Positions 1 to 11,500 of a stretch of DNA of 64,000 nucleotides are shown in pieces. The notes under the pieces were generated by a model. That model was not told where the DNA came from. It ran no database searches and was given only the letters and a program-made list of their open reading frames with translations. Both the position numbers and the translations under genes were made by a program. Source of the stretch: Zopfochytrium polystomum (lineage: Eukaryota; Chytridiomycota; Chytridiomycetes; Chytridiales; Chytridiaceae); the NCBI GenBank assembly GCA_025765615.1, contig JAIVFJ010000035.1, forward strand, positions 248,001 through 312,000, written 5' to 3'. How positions within the stretch are numbered: the stretch's first letter is position 1; every line of letters begins with the position of its first letter.

Positions 1-158
1 CATTAAGTCATGCCTTTCAATGACAATTCCGAGAAGCAAGGATCCTTGACTGTATGGCGGCCGTCCTCGTCAAACTTTTCTCTCCTTCTCATCCCTCTCC
101 CAGAACCTCATGAATTTCTGCTCGAGTCCGCTCCGGCAGTTCGTCCACCCTACCTCCA

Positions 159-1023
159 TTAGCAATCAGCATGAAATAAGAATGAGCTGAGCGCCTCTTC
201 CAGCCACTTCCGCGTGCCGCTTTCGTCTCCTTCGAACGCGGAAGGTGTTCCCGCCGGTCGAAACTCGGCCTCGAGGTCGCGCAGCCCGCGGAGACCCGTC
301 ACGTTCAGATCCGCGCACGCTCGACCCACTGCCCCCAAGACGACGTTTGCAAACCGGTCCGGCCGAAGCAAGCCAAACAGAACGCGCATGCACTTGAGGC
401 TCCCAAACCGAGCGGCGTCCGCCAGGATCGTCAGCCTCGCGTTCTCTGCGAAAACCGGCGGCGACTTTGCCGCAATGAGGCGCAGCACGTCGTCGTGGTC
501 GCAGCGGATGGTCTCGTGAAACGTGAGCCAGGTGGGCGAGTCGCCGAGCGCTAGAAGCCGCTCCGCGAGGCGAACGTGGTTGTCCGTGGCAGCGACGTTC
601 AGAAAGCGCTGCTTTAATTTCCTGAGCGGCTCCGCGTGCCACCGCGTCCAGTCGAGGCTGGACTGGACCATACCAATGCTGAAACTGAAGACCTCGGCGA
701 TTTCCATCTGGCCCACGTCGCAGCGAGCCAGCCGATTGTCGAGCCAGCACAGCAGCAGCTCCTCCCGCTCTGCTCGGGATAGACCCTTTGGCCATCCGGG
801 CTTGACAAAGCAGGCGATGTCGCCGCTGGGGAAGGGCGACGCGAGGGCGAGGATTCGCAGTTGGGTAGCGGGCAGTTCTGAAGGCGCGCGACACGCGGGT
901 GAGGTGCGCACGGACTGGGGCCAGCGATCCGTTCGCGGACGCGACCAGATCGGTGGCGGCCAGGACGGCGATGTCGATGAGAAGGTCGGCGTGAAGTGCA
1001 GATCGTGGGGTGGCGCAGCTCAT
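159..1023 (-). pseudogene. Ankyrin-like protein, frame broken near its start
   Basis: The 3' part (stop at 159, open up to about 911) reads as a helical ankyrin-like protein. It has cues such as ERLLALGDSPTW, DVLRLIAAKSPP and DAARFGSLKCMRVLF, which look like degenerate ankyrin units. Upstream, a second frame beginning at an ATG at 1023 encodes a plausible helical N-terminus (DLLIDIAVLAATDLVASANG, then APVRAHLTRVSRAF). It flows into the first frame only if one base is removed near position 868; I see no convincing intron there. The gene may therefore be a frameshifted copy, or the assembly may have a one-base error. Similar short proteins, with an F-box-like or helical start followed by irregular ankyrin units, are common multicopy families in chytrids. 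Function is unknown, though such proteins usually mediate protein contacts. Nothing shows how it is regulated. Confidence 0.5.
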
Positions 1024-2223
1024 TGGCGTTTGGTGCGGCAGTGTATTCTTGCAATGGGAGGACTGCGTGCAACGGCCGACCACCAAACCGCCAGGTGATG
1101 GTGGTGGGCGGGGCGTTTGTTGGCAATCAGGGTCGACGTAAAAGGCAGCGCTGCAGCCATAACGCGTCATCCTCCCCCCTCAGACACTGCTTCCCGACTC
1201 CGCAGCTGCAACGGATTCGATGCTCACGTCGGGGAGGGAAACTGCCTTACGCCTCTCGTTCATCCCCTCCTCCTCCTCGTCGTCGTTGACCTCTAGCGAC
1301 CTCTTCCCTCGAAAATATTTGTCTTCTTCGTCCACTTCGCTTTGTGTCAACTGGATACAAATCGTGAAACTGTCAAAGGCATACACAGTTGCGCAAACGA
1401 TTAAGATTTCTCAAAGCTCTGCATTTGATCTTGATGGTCTTTCATAGGAATTCGGCTGAGTTTTCAAACCCTCTCCATCGATGCTCAATAGGATTCAGGT
1501 CTGGAGATTGAGCTGGCCACTCAACACAGCAAAATTCTTTCTCTTCCAGCCATCCCTTGGTGTATTTTGATTTGTACTTGGGATTGTTGTCTTGCTGAAA
1601 GGTAATTCCTGCAGGGTAAAGTCCCATTTCTTCCAGGCTAAGGGTAAGACTATTTTCCAGAATTTCCACATATTGTTCTGAGAGACCCTTGTTGCTTCAG
1701 ATTCAATTGACAGTGCAATGTCCTTCATCCAGTTGGATGCAATTTTGTGACCGGAAAGACCTTGGTGGATGAGATTGAGCACATCATTTTTTTTTTGTGA
1801 GTGGCAGAGCTTTCATTGATTGGGAGATGACGGAGGAGCGATTGGGACTGTTTTCAACAATGCTCCACCTTTCTTTCTTTGTGTAATCTCTTGTTTGCTA
1901 GAAAATTTGCGTTGAAAAATGGTCTTGGGATGATGAAATCACCTGATTTGTTTTTTTCCATGATGCATCCACAAAATTGGGCCAATGGATCACTGATCAT
2001 TGCAAGCACGCAGATTGTGCAATTGCAATGATGAACAAATGAAAATTCGTGTACATCTTCTTCATATACAGGGTTGTTGGCCCTGCAAATCTCACGGCCA
2101 TATCTTTATTATTGCAGCTGTGCTAGCATTCGCCGGCTCAAAAACATTGTCCCAGTTTGTGAGCCTCTGTATGTGTTTGTGTAGGGAAAAAACAAAACAA
2201 AAAAAAAACAAAAAACAAAGCAA
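1024..2223. other. Intergenic with transposon remnant
   Basis: Between the ankyrin-like gene and LRR gene A. A small acidic minus-strand ORF (1180-1386, with an EDEEEE-type stretch) could be a lost 5' exon, but I could not link it to either neighbour. The central part holds a Tc1-type fragment listed separately. The 3' end (2000-2220) is AT-rich with A-runs and probably contains the 3' UTR of gene A. Confidence 0.5.
1440..1800 (-). mobile_element. Tc1/mariner transposase remnant, internally deleted
   Basis: On the minus strand, 1442-1669 encodes the end of a Tc1-type DDE/DDD domain. The hallmark block is visible: FQQDNNPKYKSK, then WLEEKEF, then WPAQSPDLNPIEHRW. Just upstream, in another frame (1700-1785), lies LIHQGLSGHKIASNW, which resembles the helix-turn-helix at the start of Tc1 transposases (GLSxRKIAS). 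The roughly 200 residues normally between the two are missing. What is left is a short, out-of-frame scar made by internal deletion. It cannot encode an active enzyme. No clear terminal inverted repeats were found by eye. Confidence 0.8.
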
Positions 2224-4436
2224 TCAAGACCCCCAGCGCTTCTTCTGGTCCCTGCTGCCCCATGACGACGACGTCGACAACGACGACGAAGTCGCGGCTC
2301 TAGAAGCCGCCGCCGCCTCCGCATCGCCGCCGCCGCCGTAGTACTGCAGCTGTGCCTTATCTGGTGGGTAGTGCGCCGCCGACGACGGCGAGAACGGCGG
2401 CCGTCCTTGCCCTTTTTCGTCTTCGTCGGCGGCACACACGTCCTCGTAGTTGGGCAACCCGAACACCGACGCGCTCCGCGCCGCCCCTACTCCCGCCGCC
2501 GCCGTCCCTGGAAACAAGTGTCCGTATCCGTCCGCCCCTCCCGGTCCCTTCTCGCCGCCGCCGCTGCCAAACGTCCGCGCCAGTTTCACGTCCCTCGGCG
2601 CCTCCTCCATGCCCGTCGAAAACCCTGCGAGGGCCTCCGCCGAGGGGTGAGAGCTTGCGTTCACGTTCGCTGCGTGCACGTACGCACGCGTCTCGCCCCC
2701 CACGCTTTGCACGTTCGTCCCCGCCGCATCATCGACGACCAGTTGTCCTCTCGGTGCCCCGGCCGCCGGTTGCCCGTACGCCGCCGCCGCTGCTCCACCG
2801 GCGCCCGGTCCGACCGGGCCAACCCACCCAAACCCGCCGCCTCCGCCGCCAACCGCGCCCGCTGGCTTCAGCTGGTCCTTCCACTGCTCCTCGCCCCGCC
2901 GTCGCCGCCGCCGCCGGACCACCGCAACGCCAACCACGACCGCCGCGAGCAGCACGAGCCCGGCGACCGCCGCCGCAGCAGCAAGCACTGTGGTCGAGAG
3001 CCCACCTGCCGACGATGACGAAGACGACGACGACCCCGCCGCCGTCGGCACCGCCGCCCCCCCGGCGACAGTCCCGCCGCCGCCGCCGCGGTTGCCGCCC
3101 GTGCCCCCGCCAGAGCCGCCCGCCGGTGCCGCAATCGTCACCACCGTCCCGTTGACCAGCGTCGTCGTCATCGGCGCCGCCGACGCTGCCTCCCCGTCGC
3201 CCGCACTCCTGCCGCCGCCGCTGCTGCCGTCGCCGCCGGAGGACGTCGCCTGGTCCGCGGACGACCTCCCGCCGTCGCTGCCGCCCGCCGCAGTGGTTTG
3301 CTTGGCGCCGTTGAGGCTCGCCGAGATCGCGGCGCATTGCGCCAGCGGCTTATCGGCGGTGAGCGAAGAAAACGTCGGAACCGATGCCCTGTTGATGCTG
3401 TTTGGGAAATATTCACGGAGATGGGGGGGGAGGGTGGTGGAACTTTGAGAAACACACTTGCACGCCAAAAACAATAGAAGACCCCTTTTTTTTTTCTTTT
3501 TTTTTTCGCGTTACCACGTGCGGTCCACACTGAGCGTCTCCAAGGTCTTGTGATTGCGCAGAGACGGCGGCAGGTCACCGTAGAACGGCTGGCCGCCAAT
3601 ATCGCTGTTTTGGGGAGGTGCAGTGAAATTAAACGAGAAGAACAGAAAGCCCGCATGGTGAGGAAACGCCGTAGAAAAAAAAAAGAAGATAATAAACGAT
3701 GGTGCGAAGGGAAGACGAACAGGAGACACAGAGCAGGTGTCGACCCAAAGATGTCCGGTAAAGGTCCGCCCAACTGGTTGTCCGCTAGATAGCTGTGTAG
3801 TGTCCGTGAGATGGAGCGGGCGGACGGGTCAGGAGAAACTAAAAAGCGCCACTCAACAGGTATTGGAGGAGAGGCAACCGCTGGACGCCGTCCGGGAACC
3901 CGCCCGTGTACGCATTGCCGGTAAGCTCCCTTTGAAAGAATTGGAGGAAAAAATCACAAAGTTTCGAGTGTTCGTTAGTGGGGAGCCCTGCTCTTCTTTC
4001 GGAGAGAGAGAAGGCGAAAAAACCTTACAGGGTAACCAGACCGGTCAGCTCAAACAGTTGCGGCGGGATGGCCCCGGAGAAGGACTGGTGCGGAAAGCTC
4101 ACTAACGACACCCGGATGCCGTCGCACACAACTGTGGAATCGTACTCGCCAATGTGGGTGTAGTCGCAGCAGTTGCTGTGGAGAGTGTTGGGAGCCGGGG
4201 GGGTGTTTGGTTGGGATCGTTTTGGGGGACGTCGTCAGATAAGGGCCGATTGCTTGTCGGGGGGAGGGTGCAGTCCACCAGGTAGTGAACGAAGGCTTTG
4301 AATCCTCCCGGCCTCGTGCACCATCTCAGCTGCAACCACCACAGCCCCCTTTTTTCACCGCAACCCCTACTCACGCCGGGAAGTTGACGGACGGAAACGC
4401 CGCGGCGAGAAGAGCGCAGTCGCCGGACGAAGCCAT
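2224..4436 (-). CDS. LRR single-pass membrane protein A
   Basis: Six exons (4436-4375, 4175-4029, 3929-3858, 3792-3721, 3604-3515, 3397-2224) join in phase to 538 residues. The N-terminal cap has paired cysteines (GDCALLAAAF, then NCCDY and VCDGIRV), as in plant-type extracellular LRR proteins. LRR units follow (SFSGAIPPQLFEL, GNAYTGGFPDGV, DNQLGGPLPDIF, FYGDLPPSLRNH). Next come a Ser/Gly/Ala-rich stalk, a transmembrane helix at about residues 284-308 and an RRRRRRR stop-transfer, then a Gly/Ala-rich cytoplasmic tail. It is likely a surface receptor or adhesin with its LRRs outside. No kinase domain is present. Oddly, the chosen ATG gives no signal peptide, so a short upstream exon may be missing. 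Tandem paralogue of gene B with identical intron positions. Confidence 0.85.
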
Positions 4437-4508
4437 TATCTCGCTCGCTGCCCTTTCCTTTTTGTTGGTGTAAATACGTTATTGCGTACGCGATATGGAG
4501 AAAGCGAC

Positions 4509-4543
<35 letters not shown>

Positions 4544-4576
4544 GAGCGAGAGAGAGAGAGAGAGCGAGAGAGAGAG

Positions 4577-4616
<40 letters not shown>

Positions 4617-5299
4617 GCAGCGAGGCGAGTGATAGGCGGATCCGAAGACAGCCAAGCGGGACCAACGGGACAGACATTTGTCTGCGTCTGTCGGTTGCGG
4701 CATTGAGTGAGTGAGCGGACGACGGCACGAGGTGTCTTCGACTGAAGCGGGAAAAATTTCTTTCACTCGGTCACCAGACTCGCAGTTGCTAATAGGAGTT
4801 CCATTTGTGGAACAATCCCATGCTATGTGTGTGGTAAGGCCACTCAAACTTACTGGACCTGCACGAAACTCACAAAAGAAGAAGACCTGTTCCGCTGGTG
4901 GGCAGAATGATATTCAGGATAGGCCGTGAAAGCCGTGAATCCCATGGGGCCAAGCGCGACTTTCGGACCTGTACACTCTGGGACAGAATTATCCACGCCA
5001 AACACCAGTTCCTGCCGACTCTTCAAGCGACATCATTAATACGGCGAAGGTAAAAAATTGAGCATTGAGGATTACTGTATCGAGTTGATAATGTAAGTTA
5101 CGGTCACAGCCCCAAGTTCGCTGTTTCGCCAGTCTCTTGGCCTCGCGCAGATTTTTTTTTTTTCTCGATTAAACACGGTTTGTTACTACCGACGCCCGCA
5201 GTCGGGACGGCCAGAATTAATAATTTAATCGTCTGTAGATCTTTATCTATTGTCGAAATTCCAAAAAAAATTAGGGAAGCAAAAGTATAACGCAAAAGA
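4437..5299. other. Leader of gene A and intergenic space
   Basis: The first 300 bases upstream of gene A match the leader of gene B in order: a short spacer, a long CT tract on the coding strand, then a block containing CGAAGACACCTCGTGC. This shows that the duplication included the 5' region. From about 4740 to 5299 I see only AT-rich, non-coding sequence and the probable 3' UTR of gene B. Confidence 0.6.
4505..4616. repeat. (GA)n microsatellite in leader of gene A
   Basis: An almost pure GA/CT tract interrupted by occasional C. On the coding (minus) strand it is polypyrimidine CT and lies 70-180 bases upstream of the predicted ATG. Gene B has the same element in the same place. Confidence 0.95.
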
Positions 5300-7925
5300 T
5301 CAACAGAACGTAGAAAAAGAAGAAGAAAAAAAAGAGTAGCTCAAAAGAATCAAGAGGCTGGTGGCGGCCAGTGCTTCTGGTCTCTGCTCCAAGACGACGA
5401 CGAGGAGGACGACGAAAGTCGCGACTCTCGAAGCCGCCGCCGCCGCACCATCGCCGCCGTGGTAGTACTGCAGCTGCGCCTTGGCGGGCGGGTAGTGCGC
5501 CGCCGCCGTCGACGTCGACGACGGCCACCCTTGCCCGTTGTCGTCGGCGGCACACGCGTCCTCGTAGTTGGGCAACCCGGACACCGACACGTGCCGCGCC
5601 GCCCCAGCTGGGAACAAGTGGCTGCGACCGTCCGCCCCTGCGCGTCCCTTCTCGCCACTGCCACCGCCGCCGAACGTGCCCGCACGCTTCACGTCCACCG
5701 ACCCCTCCTCAATGCCTTTCGAAAACGCTGCAGCGGACCCCTCCGACGCGTAAAAGTGTGCGTTCGCGTTCGCCGCGAGCGCGTACGAATGCGACTCGGC
5801 CCCCGCGCCTTGCACCGTAGTCCTCGCCGCACTTGCCACGACCGGTTGCATCCCAAACGCCCCGTTCGGCGACCCTGCCGGCGCCCCCGCCGCGAAGCGG
5901 TCACCGTAGGGAGCCCCCGCCGCCGGTGGCTCGTGCGCTGCCGCCGCCGCCGCCACTGGCGCCGTTCCACCGCCGCCCGCCCCGACCCCCCCGACCCGCC
6001 CAAACCCGCCGCCACCGCCGCCAGCGGCGTCCACCGTCTTAAGCTCGTCTTTCCACTGCTCTCCGCCTCGCCGTCGCCTCCGCCGCCGGACCACCGCAAC
6101 GCCAACCACGACCGCCGCGAGCAGCACGAGCCCGGCGACCGCCGCCGCAGCAGCAAGCACCGTGGTCGAGAGCCCACCCGCCGACGACGACGACGACCCC
6201 GCCGCCGTCGGCACCGCCGCACTCCCGGCCCCGGTCCCGCCGCCGCCGCCGCCGCGGTTGCCGCCCGTGCCCCCACCAGAGCCACCCGCCGGTGCAGCAA
6301 TCGTCATCACCGTCCCGTTGACCAGCGTCGTCGTCATCGGTACCGCCGACGCGGCCGCCCCGTCGCCCGCGCTGCTGCCGCCGCCGCCCGCAGCACTATC
6401 ACTGCCGCCGCCGCCACTGCCGGACGTCGCTTGCTCCGCAGACGACCCACCACCGCCGCCGCCGCCGCCGGACCCAGACCCGGACCCCGCCCCGGCGCCG
6501 GTCCCGGTCCCGGTCCCGGTCCCGCCGTCTCCGCCGCCCCCGCCAGCCGCAGTGGTTTGCTTGGCGCTGTTGAGGCTCGCCGAGATCGCGGCGCACTGCG
6601 GCAGCGGGTTGTCTGCGCTGAGCGAGCGAAAGGATGGCACCGACGCCCTGTTGATGCTGTAGAGGGGGCGGCAAAATTCCGGGGGTAAGGAAAAGGTTGC
6701 ACGGACAACAAAAAAAAAAAAAAAAAAGCGGCCCCCCCCCCCCCCCAAAAAAAAAAAAATAACCAGCATCCATATTCTACGTTACCACGTGCGGTCAACC
6801 TTGAGCGTGTACAGGGTTTGATGATTGCGCAGAGACGGCGGCAGGTCGCCGTAGAACGGCTGGCCGCCAATATCGCTGTTTGGGGGGGAGGGGGGAGGGG
6901 GAAGGGCGGGAGGGAGGGTCGGAATGTGGGTTTGTGCAGTGGAAACGGGAAGAAACGGTGGTGGTAGTCGCCGGGTGAGATACGCCGCCGACAAGCTCCT
7001 ATGGAAACGAGAAGAAAAAAAAAACTGCCCCCGGAAAGGGAGAAGATCAAAGATGAACGAATGACGAACAGGGACCGAAGAGAAGGTGTCGACGCGAAGA
7101 GGTCCGGCAATGCGCCGCCCAGCTCGTTGTCAGCTAGATTCCTGTTTGTAACAGGGGAAACAGAAAAAACGAATAAATAAATAAATAAAAAAGGGCCGGC
7201 CACTCAACAGGTATTGGAGGTTGGGCAGCCGCTGGATGCCGTCTGGGAACCCGCCCGTGTACGCATTGCCGCTAAGGTCCCTAGAATGAAAAAAAAGGCC
7301 GCTCGTCAGCGGGGGGACCTCGCGCTCTTCTTTCGGAGAAAGAGAGAGAGAGAGAGCGAGAGAGAGAGAGAGGGTGAAACACTCACAGGTTCGTCAGACT
7401 GGTCAGCTGAAACAGTTGCGACGGGATGGCGCCAGAGTAGGACTGGTGCGGAAAGGCCACCGACGAAACCCGGCCGTTGGTACATTGCGAAAAGGACGGG
7501 TACGAGTCGTCGTGGTAGTAGCTGCAGCAGTCGCTGAGGGGGGGAAGGGGGGGTTGTTTGGGGAAGGGGGGAACGTCAGATCATTGTTTGCTTGTCGTTG
7601 AAGAGGGGGCAGTCCACCAAGCTCATGAAATAAGGATGATGAACTGCTTCCCAGCCGGCTGTTTCTGAACACCCGCCGGCCATCGGTCATTTGTTACCGG
7701 CGCCCCGCCCGCACCCGTCGTCGCCGCCGCATGCGGATTCTGGTGCTGCTGCTGCCACTTCCCCGTTCCTTTCCCTCCCAGGGTGGTGGTTAGATTGCCT
7801 GCTTCCGCTGCTCTGCCAGTTTTTTTGCGGTACTCCCCGAACAAGGGTACTCACGGGCCGTTGGCGTTGAAATTGACGGACGGAAATGCCGCCGCGAGGA
7901 GAGCGCAGTCGCCCGACGCGGCCAT
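5300..7925 (-). CDS. LRR single-pass membrane protein B
   Basis: Six exons (7925-7855, 7533-7387, 7280-7209, 7141-7070, 6875-6786, 6656-5300) join in phase to 602 residues. Internal exon lengths equal those of gene A (147, 72, 72, 90). The architecture is the same: cysteine cap (GDCALLAAAFPSVNF, then DCCSYY), LRR units (SYSGAIPSQLFQL, GNAYTGGFPDGI, DNELGGALPDLF), a Ser/Gly/Ala stalk, one hydrophobic helix, an RRRRRRR cluster and a Gly-rich tail. It differs at the end: relative to gene A there is one extra base near 5412. The B tail is therefore read in another frame and ends in a hydrophobic stretch (ATSLLILLSYSFF), while the A-like ending (SRDQK) lies in the alternative frame. The role is presumably the same as A, with the LRRs outside the cell. 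The ATG again gives no obvious signal peptide. Confidence 0.83.
6710..6759. repeat. Poly-A / poly-C / poly-A run in an intron
   Basis: About 18 A, then GCGG, about 15 C, then 13 A, all within the last intron of gene B. Read on the gene strand it is T-rich, then G, then T. Such homopolymers are prone to assembly error, and this one lies close to a splice site. Confidence 0.9.
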
Positions 7926-8039
7926 GCTTCCCCTCGATCGTTTGCTCCCCCTTTCTTTTTTTGGTATCCCCTTGGTGTGTTAATAATTGCGATGAAAGAG
8001 AGACAGAGAGTGTGTGTGTGTGTGCGAGTGAGAGTTGAG

Positions 8040-8047
8040 CGAGAGAG

Positions 8048-8110
<63 letters not shown>
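8040..8110. repeat. (GA)n microsatellite in leader of gene B
   Basis: A nearly pure GA tract, matching the tract upstream of gene A in position and context. Confidence 0.95.
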
Positions 8111-8112
<2 letters not shown>

Positions 8113-8321
8113 AAGATGAGGAGAGATTGCGCACTCCGGAGCCGAAGACAGCCAACCTACAGAGATTTGTCTGCGGCTCCTCATTCGTGCACGCGCCTCG
8201 CATGAATCGGGGGCACGAGGTGTCTTCGGCGGATTTTCCAAAAAAAAGGAAGAAAATTTTTTGACCAACGGCTTTTGGCTTTTGGAGGGTAACAGCTCAC
8301 CACTCACTCTCGGTGCCTTGG

Positions 8322-8324
<3 letters not shown>

Positions 8325-8375
<51 letters not shown>

Positions 8376-8405
8376 CACACACACTCTCTGTCTCTCTCTC
8401 TCTCG
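8325..8405. repeat. Compound (CT)n(CA)n(CT)n microsatellite
   Basis: A CT run, then a CA run with one G interruption, then CT again, in the spacer between the amidohydrolase gene and LRR gene B. Confidence 0.95.
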
Positions 8406-8546
8406 CTCTCCAAATTCGAAACCACCCAAACCAACCAAACTAACAAACCAAAACCAAACCAAACCAATCACGCCATAAACACATCACTCTCCACTCGTCC
8501 CACACACCACCACCATCATCACCTCAAAGTCCGTCCGTCCTCGAGT

Positions 8547-11500
8547 TCAGTCCTGGCGCGGCTGGGTCGTGACCGACGACCCGTCCGCCACCAGCTGCAC
8601 CGTCGCCGCAAGCGATAGCACGCTCCGCGGCGACCCGGCGTTCAGGCCCACAAACGCCGCGCGCGTGCCCGCCTGCACGCGGCCGACGCCGGCCGCCGCC
8701 GCCGCCTCCTGGCCCAGCAGCGCATCCGCCGCCGTCCACGTCACCGCTCCAATCGCCTTGTCCACCGACACGCCCGTCGTCACCGCCTCCGCCGCGAGCC
8801 AGCCGGCCTCGAACCGCAGCGACCGCACCTGGTCCGCCTCGCGTACAGACACCGCCACGGGAACCCCGCGCGCCGTCAGCAGCTCCGTCGCCGTCGGCCG
8901 CGAGAACGCGGGCCGGCACTCGCGCGTCTCCCACGACGATGGCACGCACCGCGCGGGCTGCAGCAGCACCGTCATGCGCGGAGACAGCCCCGCGAGCTGA
9001 TCGGCAACCTTCCACGCCCCGGCGCCGCCCGCAATCACCAACCGCACCCGCGACAGCTGCTCGCCGCCTTCCTTCACGAGCCCGAGCACCTTGGAAATGT
9101 CGTTCGGCTCATTCACGTTCACCACCAGCGGGTGCGTGCCATCCACAACGGAAGACAGGGGCGACGCTTGCGTCGCGTTGGTCAGCAGGCGGCGAAGCCG
9201 TGCGATCTGCGCGGTGACTGCCTCTGCCGACGGCTCTGTCAAGGTCACGAGGCGAGTGAGTCATGAAGGTTTGTTTTAGTTCGCTGGGGCTCGAACATTC
9301 GATTGCGAAACAAAATATAAAAATGGGAGGAGCTTCACGTTACCGCGGGCGCTCTCTCCGATCGTGACGTGGAACGCCGCGTCGCGCTTAATGATAGCCT
9401 CCGAGTACACTGCGTTGCAATGTCGCGGTCAGCATCAACCAAGAGAAAAAGAAGAAAAAAACGTCTAAATCCTTTTCTCACATTCAGCGCCAGTTCGGAA
9501 CGCAGTGCTAAATCCTCCAGCAAAGCCACGGTGAACCGGAGGGCTGATGGCCGTCAGCACGCCGCTCCTGACGGCGTACTCCAGGTGCTTCTGCTTTCCA
9601 CCAACGCGGACGCCGTCGGCTGCGTGGGATTGGTTAGCAAGGGCTCCGGCAGTGTCCACAATGCCGTCGGCAGTCGTGGTCTCGGCGTCAATGTCAAATA
9701 GACCGATGGGTGTGTTGACGACGACGAGACCCTGCGATGGCAGCCTCGTTAGTCAAAAAATATTTCTTTCTGACAGCAAAGAAAGACAAAATCTCAAAGT
9801 TCTGGGAAACGCACCGGAATCACCGACCCTCCGTTAAGGTTGAACTCGGTTCCAGCAGGAGTGCACTGGCCAAGGCAGGTGATGATGCCGTTATTGACAA
9901 CGATGGACCCCTTCCGTACAGCATTCGGTCCGGCGTAGATGGCGCTGATGTTTGTAACGGTGTAAGCAGTGGCGGCGACAAGCGGTTCTTCCAAGGTCGG
10001 CAAGACGGGCGGGGTGGTAAGCGTCGACGACGACTCGGCATCCTCGGAATCCTCGCTGCTCAATGATGGCTGCGGGATGAAAGGCCGGGACACGGCGGTG
10101 TAGCCGTCGATAATAACGCGCAGCGGATGGGCGCCTAGCTCCAGAGGCGGGCGGTCCCAGACGACAACGTCGGCATCAAATCCTTCCGCGATGCGGCCGA
10201 TCCTCCACCCGAGGCCCAATCGCTCGGCGGGGACGCTGGTGACAGCCATGAAAGCAAGTTCGGGGTCAACGCCGTAGTGGGCACCCTTTTGAGCCTCGTA
10301 AAGAAGATTCTGGGCGTTCAGAACAGGGTGGTCTGATTTGTAAGAAAACTTGACGCCGGCGTCGTGCAGGATCTGTCCGGCGCGAACAGAGTGGCTGTAA
10401 GCCTCCTTTTTGTAAAGCGAATGGTCGGCGAAGATGGCGACCGAAATGTTTTCGCGGGCAAGCATCGGGCCGACGAGGTGAGCCTCCGTGGCGTGGTGGA
10501 AAGTGGCAATCTGGAAGCCAAACTCGTGCTTGTTGCGAATCATCATTTCCTGGTCGTGCGGTTCGTAGCAATGCACGTTCAAGCGAATATCGCCGCGGAG
10601 CAGAGCGGCGAGGGATTCGTTGATCAGGTCATCAGGGTAGCGCGACTCCAGAGCAAGGTGAGCATTGGTGCGGAAACGTTTTTGAGCCGATGTGGCGGCC
10701 TCGCACCAGTCGTCCTGCTTGCGGGCAAGTTCGCGGGCTTTTTCGAACCTGGCACGGAACGCCCACCCGTTACCCATACGACTGGTGGGGAAGTCGCCCA
10801 GCATGGCGGCGACCCGCTTGGGGTTCTCACCGCAAGCCATCTTCATCCAGCGCCAGATCTTCCCGTCGGCGCCGGACTTGGCCATGCCCAGGTTAAGCGA
10901 TAGATCTTCGGCTTCGTTGGTGCCAGTGCGCAGCATCTTGGCACCAAAAGCTTCACCGCCCATCAGGAGTGCCGAGCCGGGAAGGATGAGCGAGGTGGTC
11001 ACACCGCCAGACACGATCAAGTCAAACGCCGGGTCCATGACGTTCATAGAGTCCACAACGCGAAGCTGCGGGTTGGCAGCAGGCCTAATTTCGTTGGTGT
11101 CCGCGTTCCCGCGCAGGCTCGGGAACGAATCGGTGGTGACGTGCGAGTGCTGGTCAACAATACCGGGCGAGACGACACGGCCCTCGACGTCAATGACCTC
11201 AATGTCCTCAGCGGAAAAGGTGCGAATGGCGCGCTGGGCGTCCGCGTCGCCGGAGGCGACAGCGGCGGAGAGGGTCGAGCTATGGGCAGCCTGAACGGCC
11301 CCGAGCACGTCGGAAGTAGACAAGTCTTTGCCAATTTTACTAATGACTCCGTACGCCAAAACCAGGTCGGTGGAGGAGAGGCGGTTGCCAATGCCGTCCC
11401 AGACCGTAGCGTTTTTGATGTGAATGGGCTTCCCGTTGGCCCCACCCTTTGCCACGGGCGCATTGGCAAGGGGAATGTATCGCGGATTCCTACGGAACTG

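Larger units (their letters stand above)
7926..8546. other. Leader of gene B and intergenic space
   Basis: Holds the 5' leader of gene B, including a (GA)n tract at 8040-8110, and then a compound CT/CA microsatellite at 8325-8405. The last 140 bases are A/C-rich without coding potential and probably include the 3' UTR of the amidohydrolase gene. Both genes are on the minus strand. Confidence 0.6.

Noticed and set aside
2371..3337. Long Arg/Pro-rich ORFs antisense to LRR gene A (similar at 5459-6688 for gene B)
   Set aside because: Shadow frames of GC-rich Gly/Ala codons; the true strand is set by in-phase exons shared by the two genes.
4479..4847. Overlapping long ORFs on both strands through GA/CT tracts (also at 7687-8307)
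   Set aside because: Dipeptide repeats (RE/SL) produced by the microsatellite itself.
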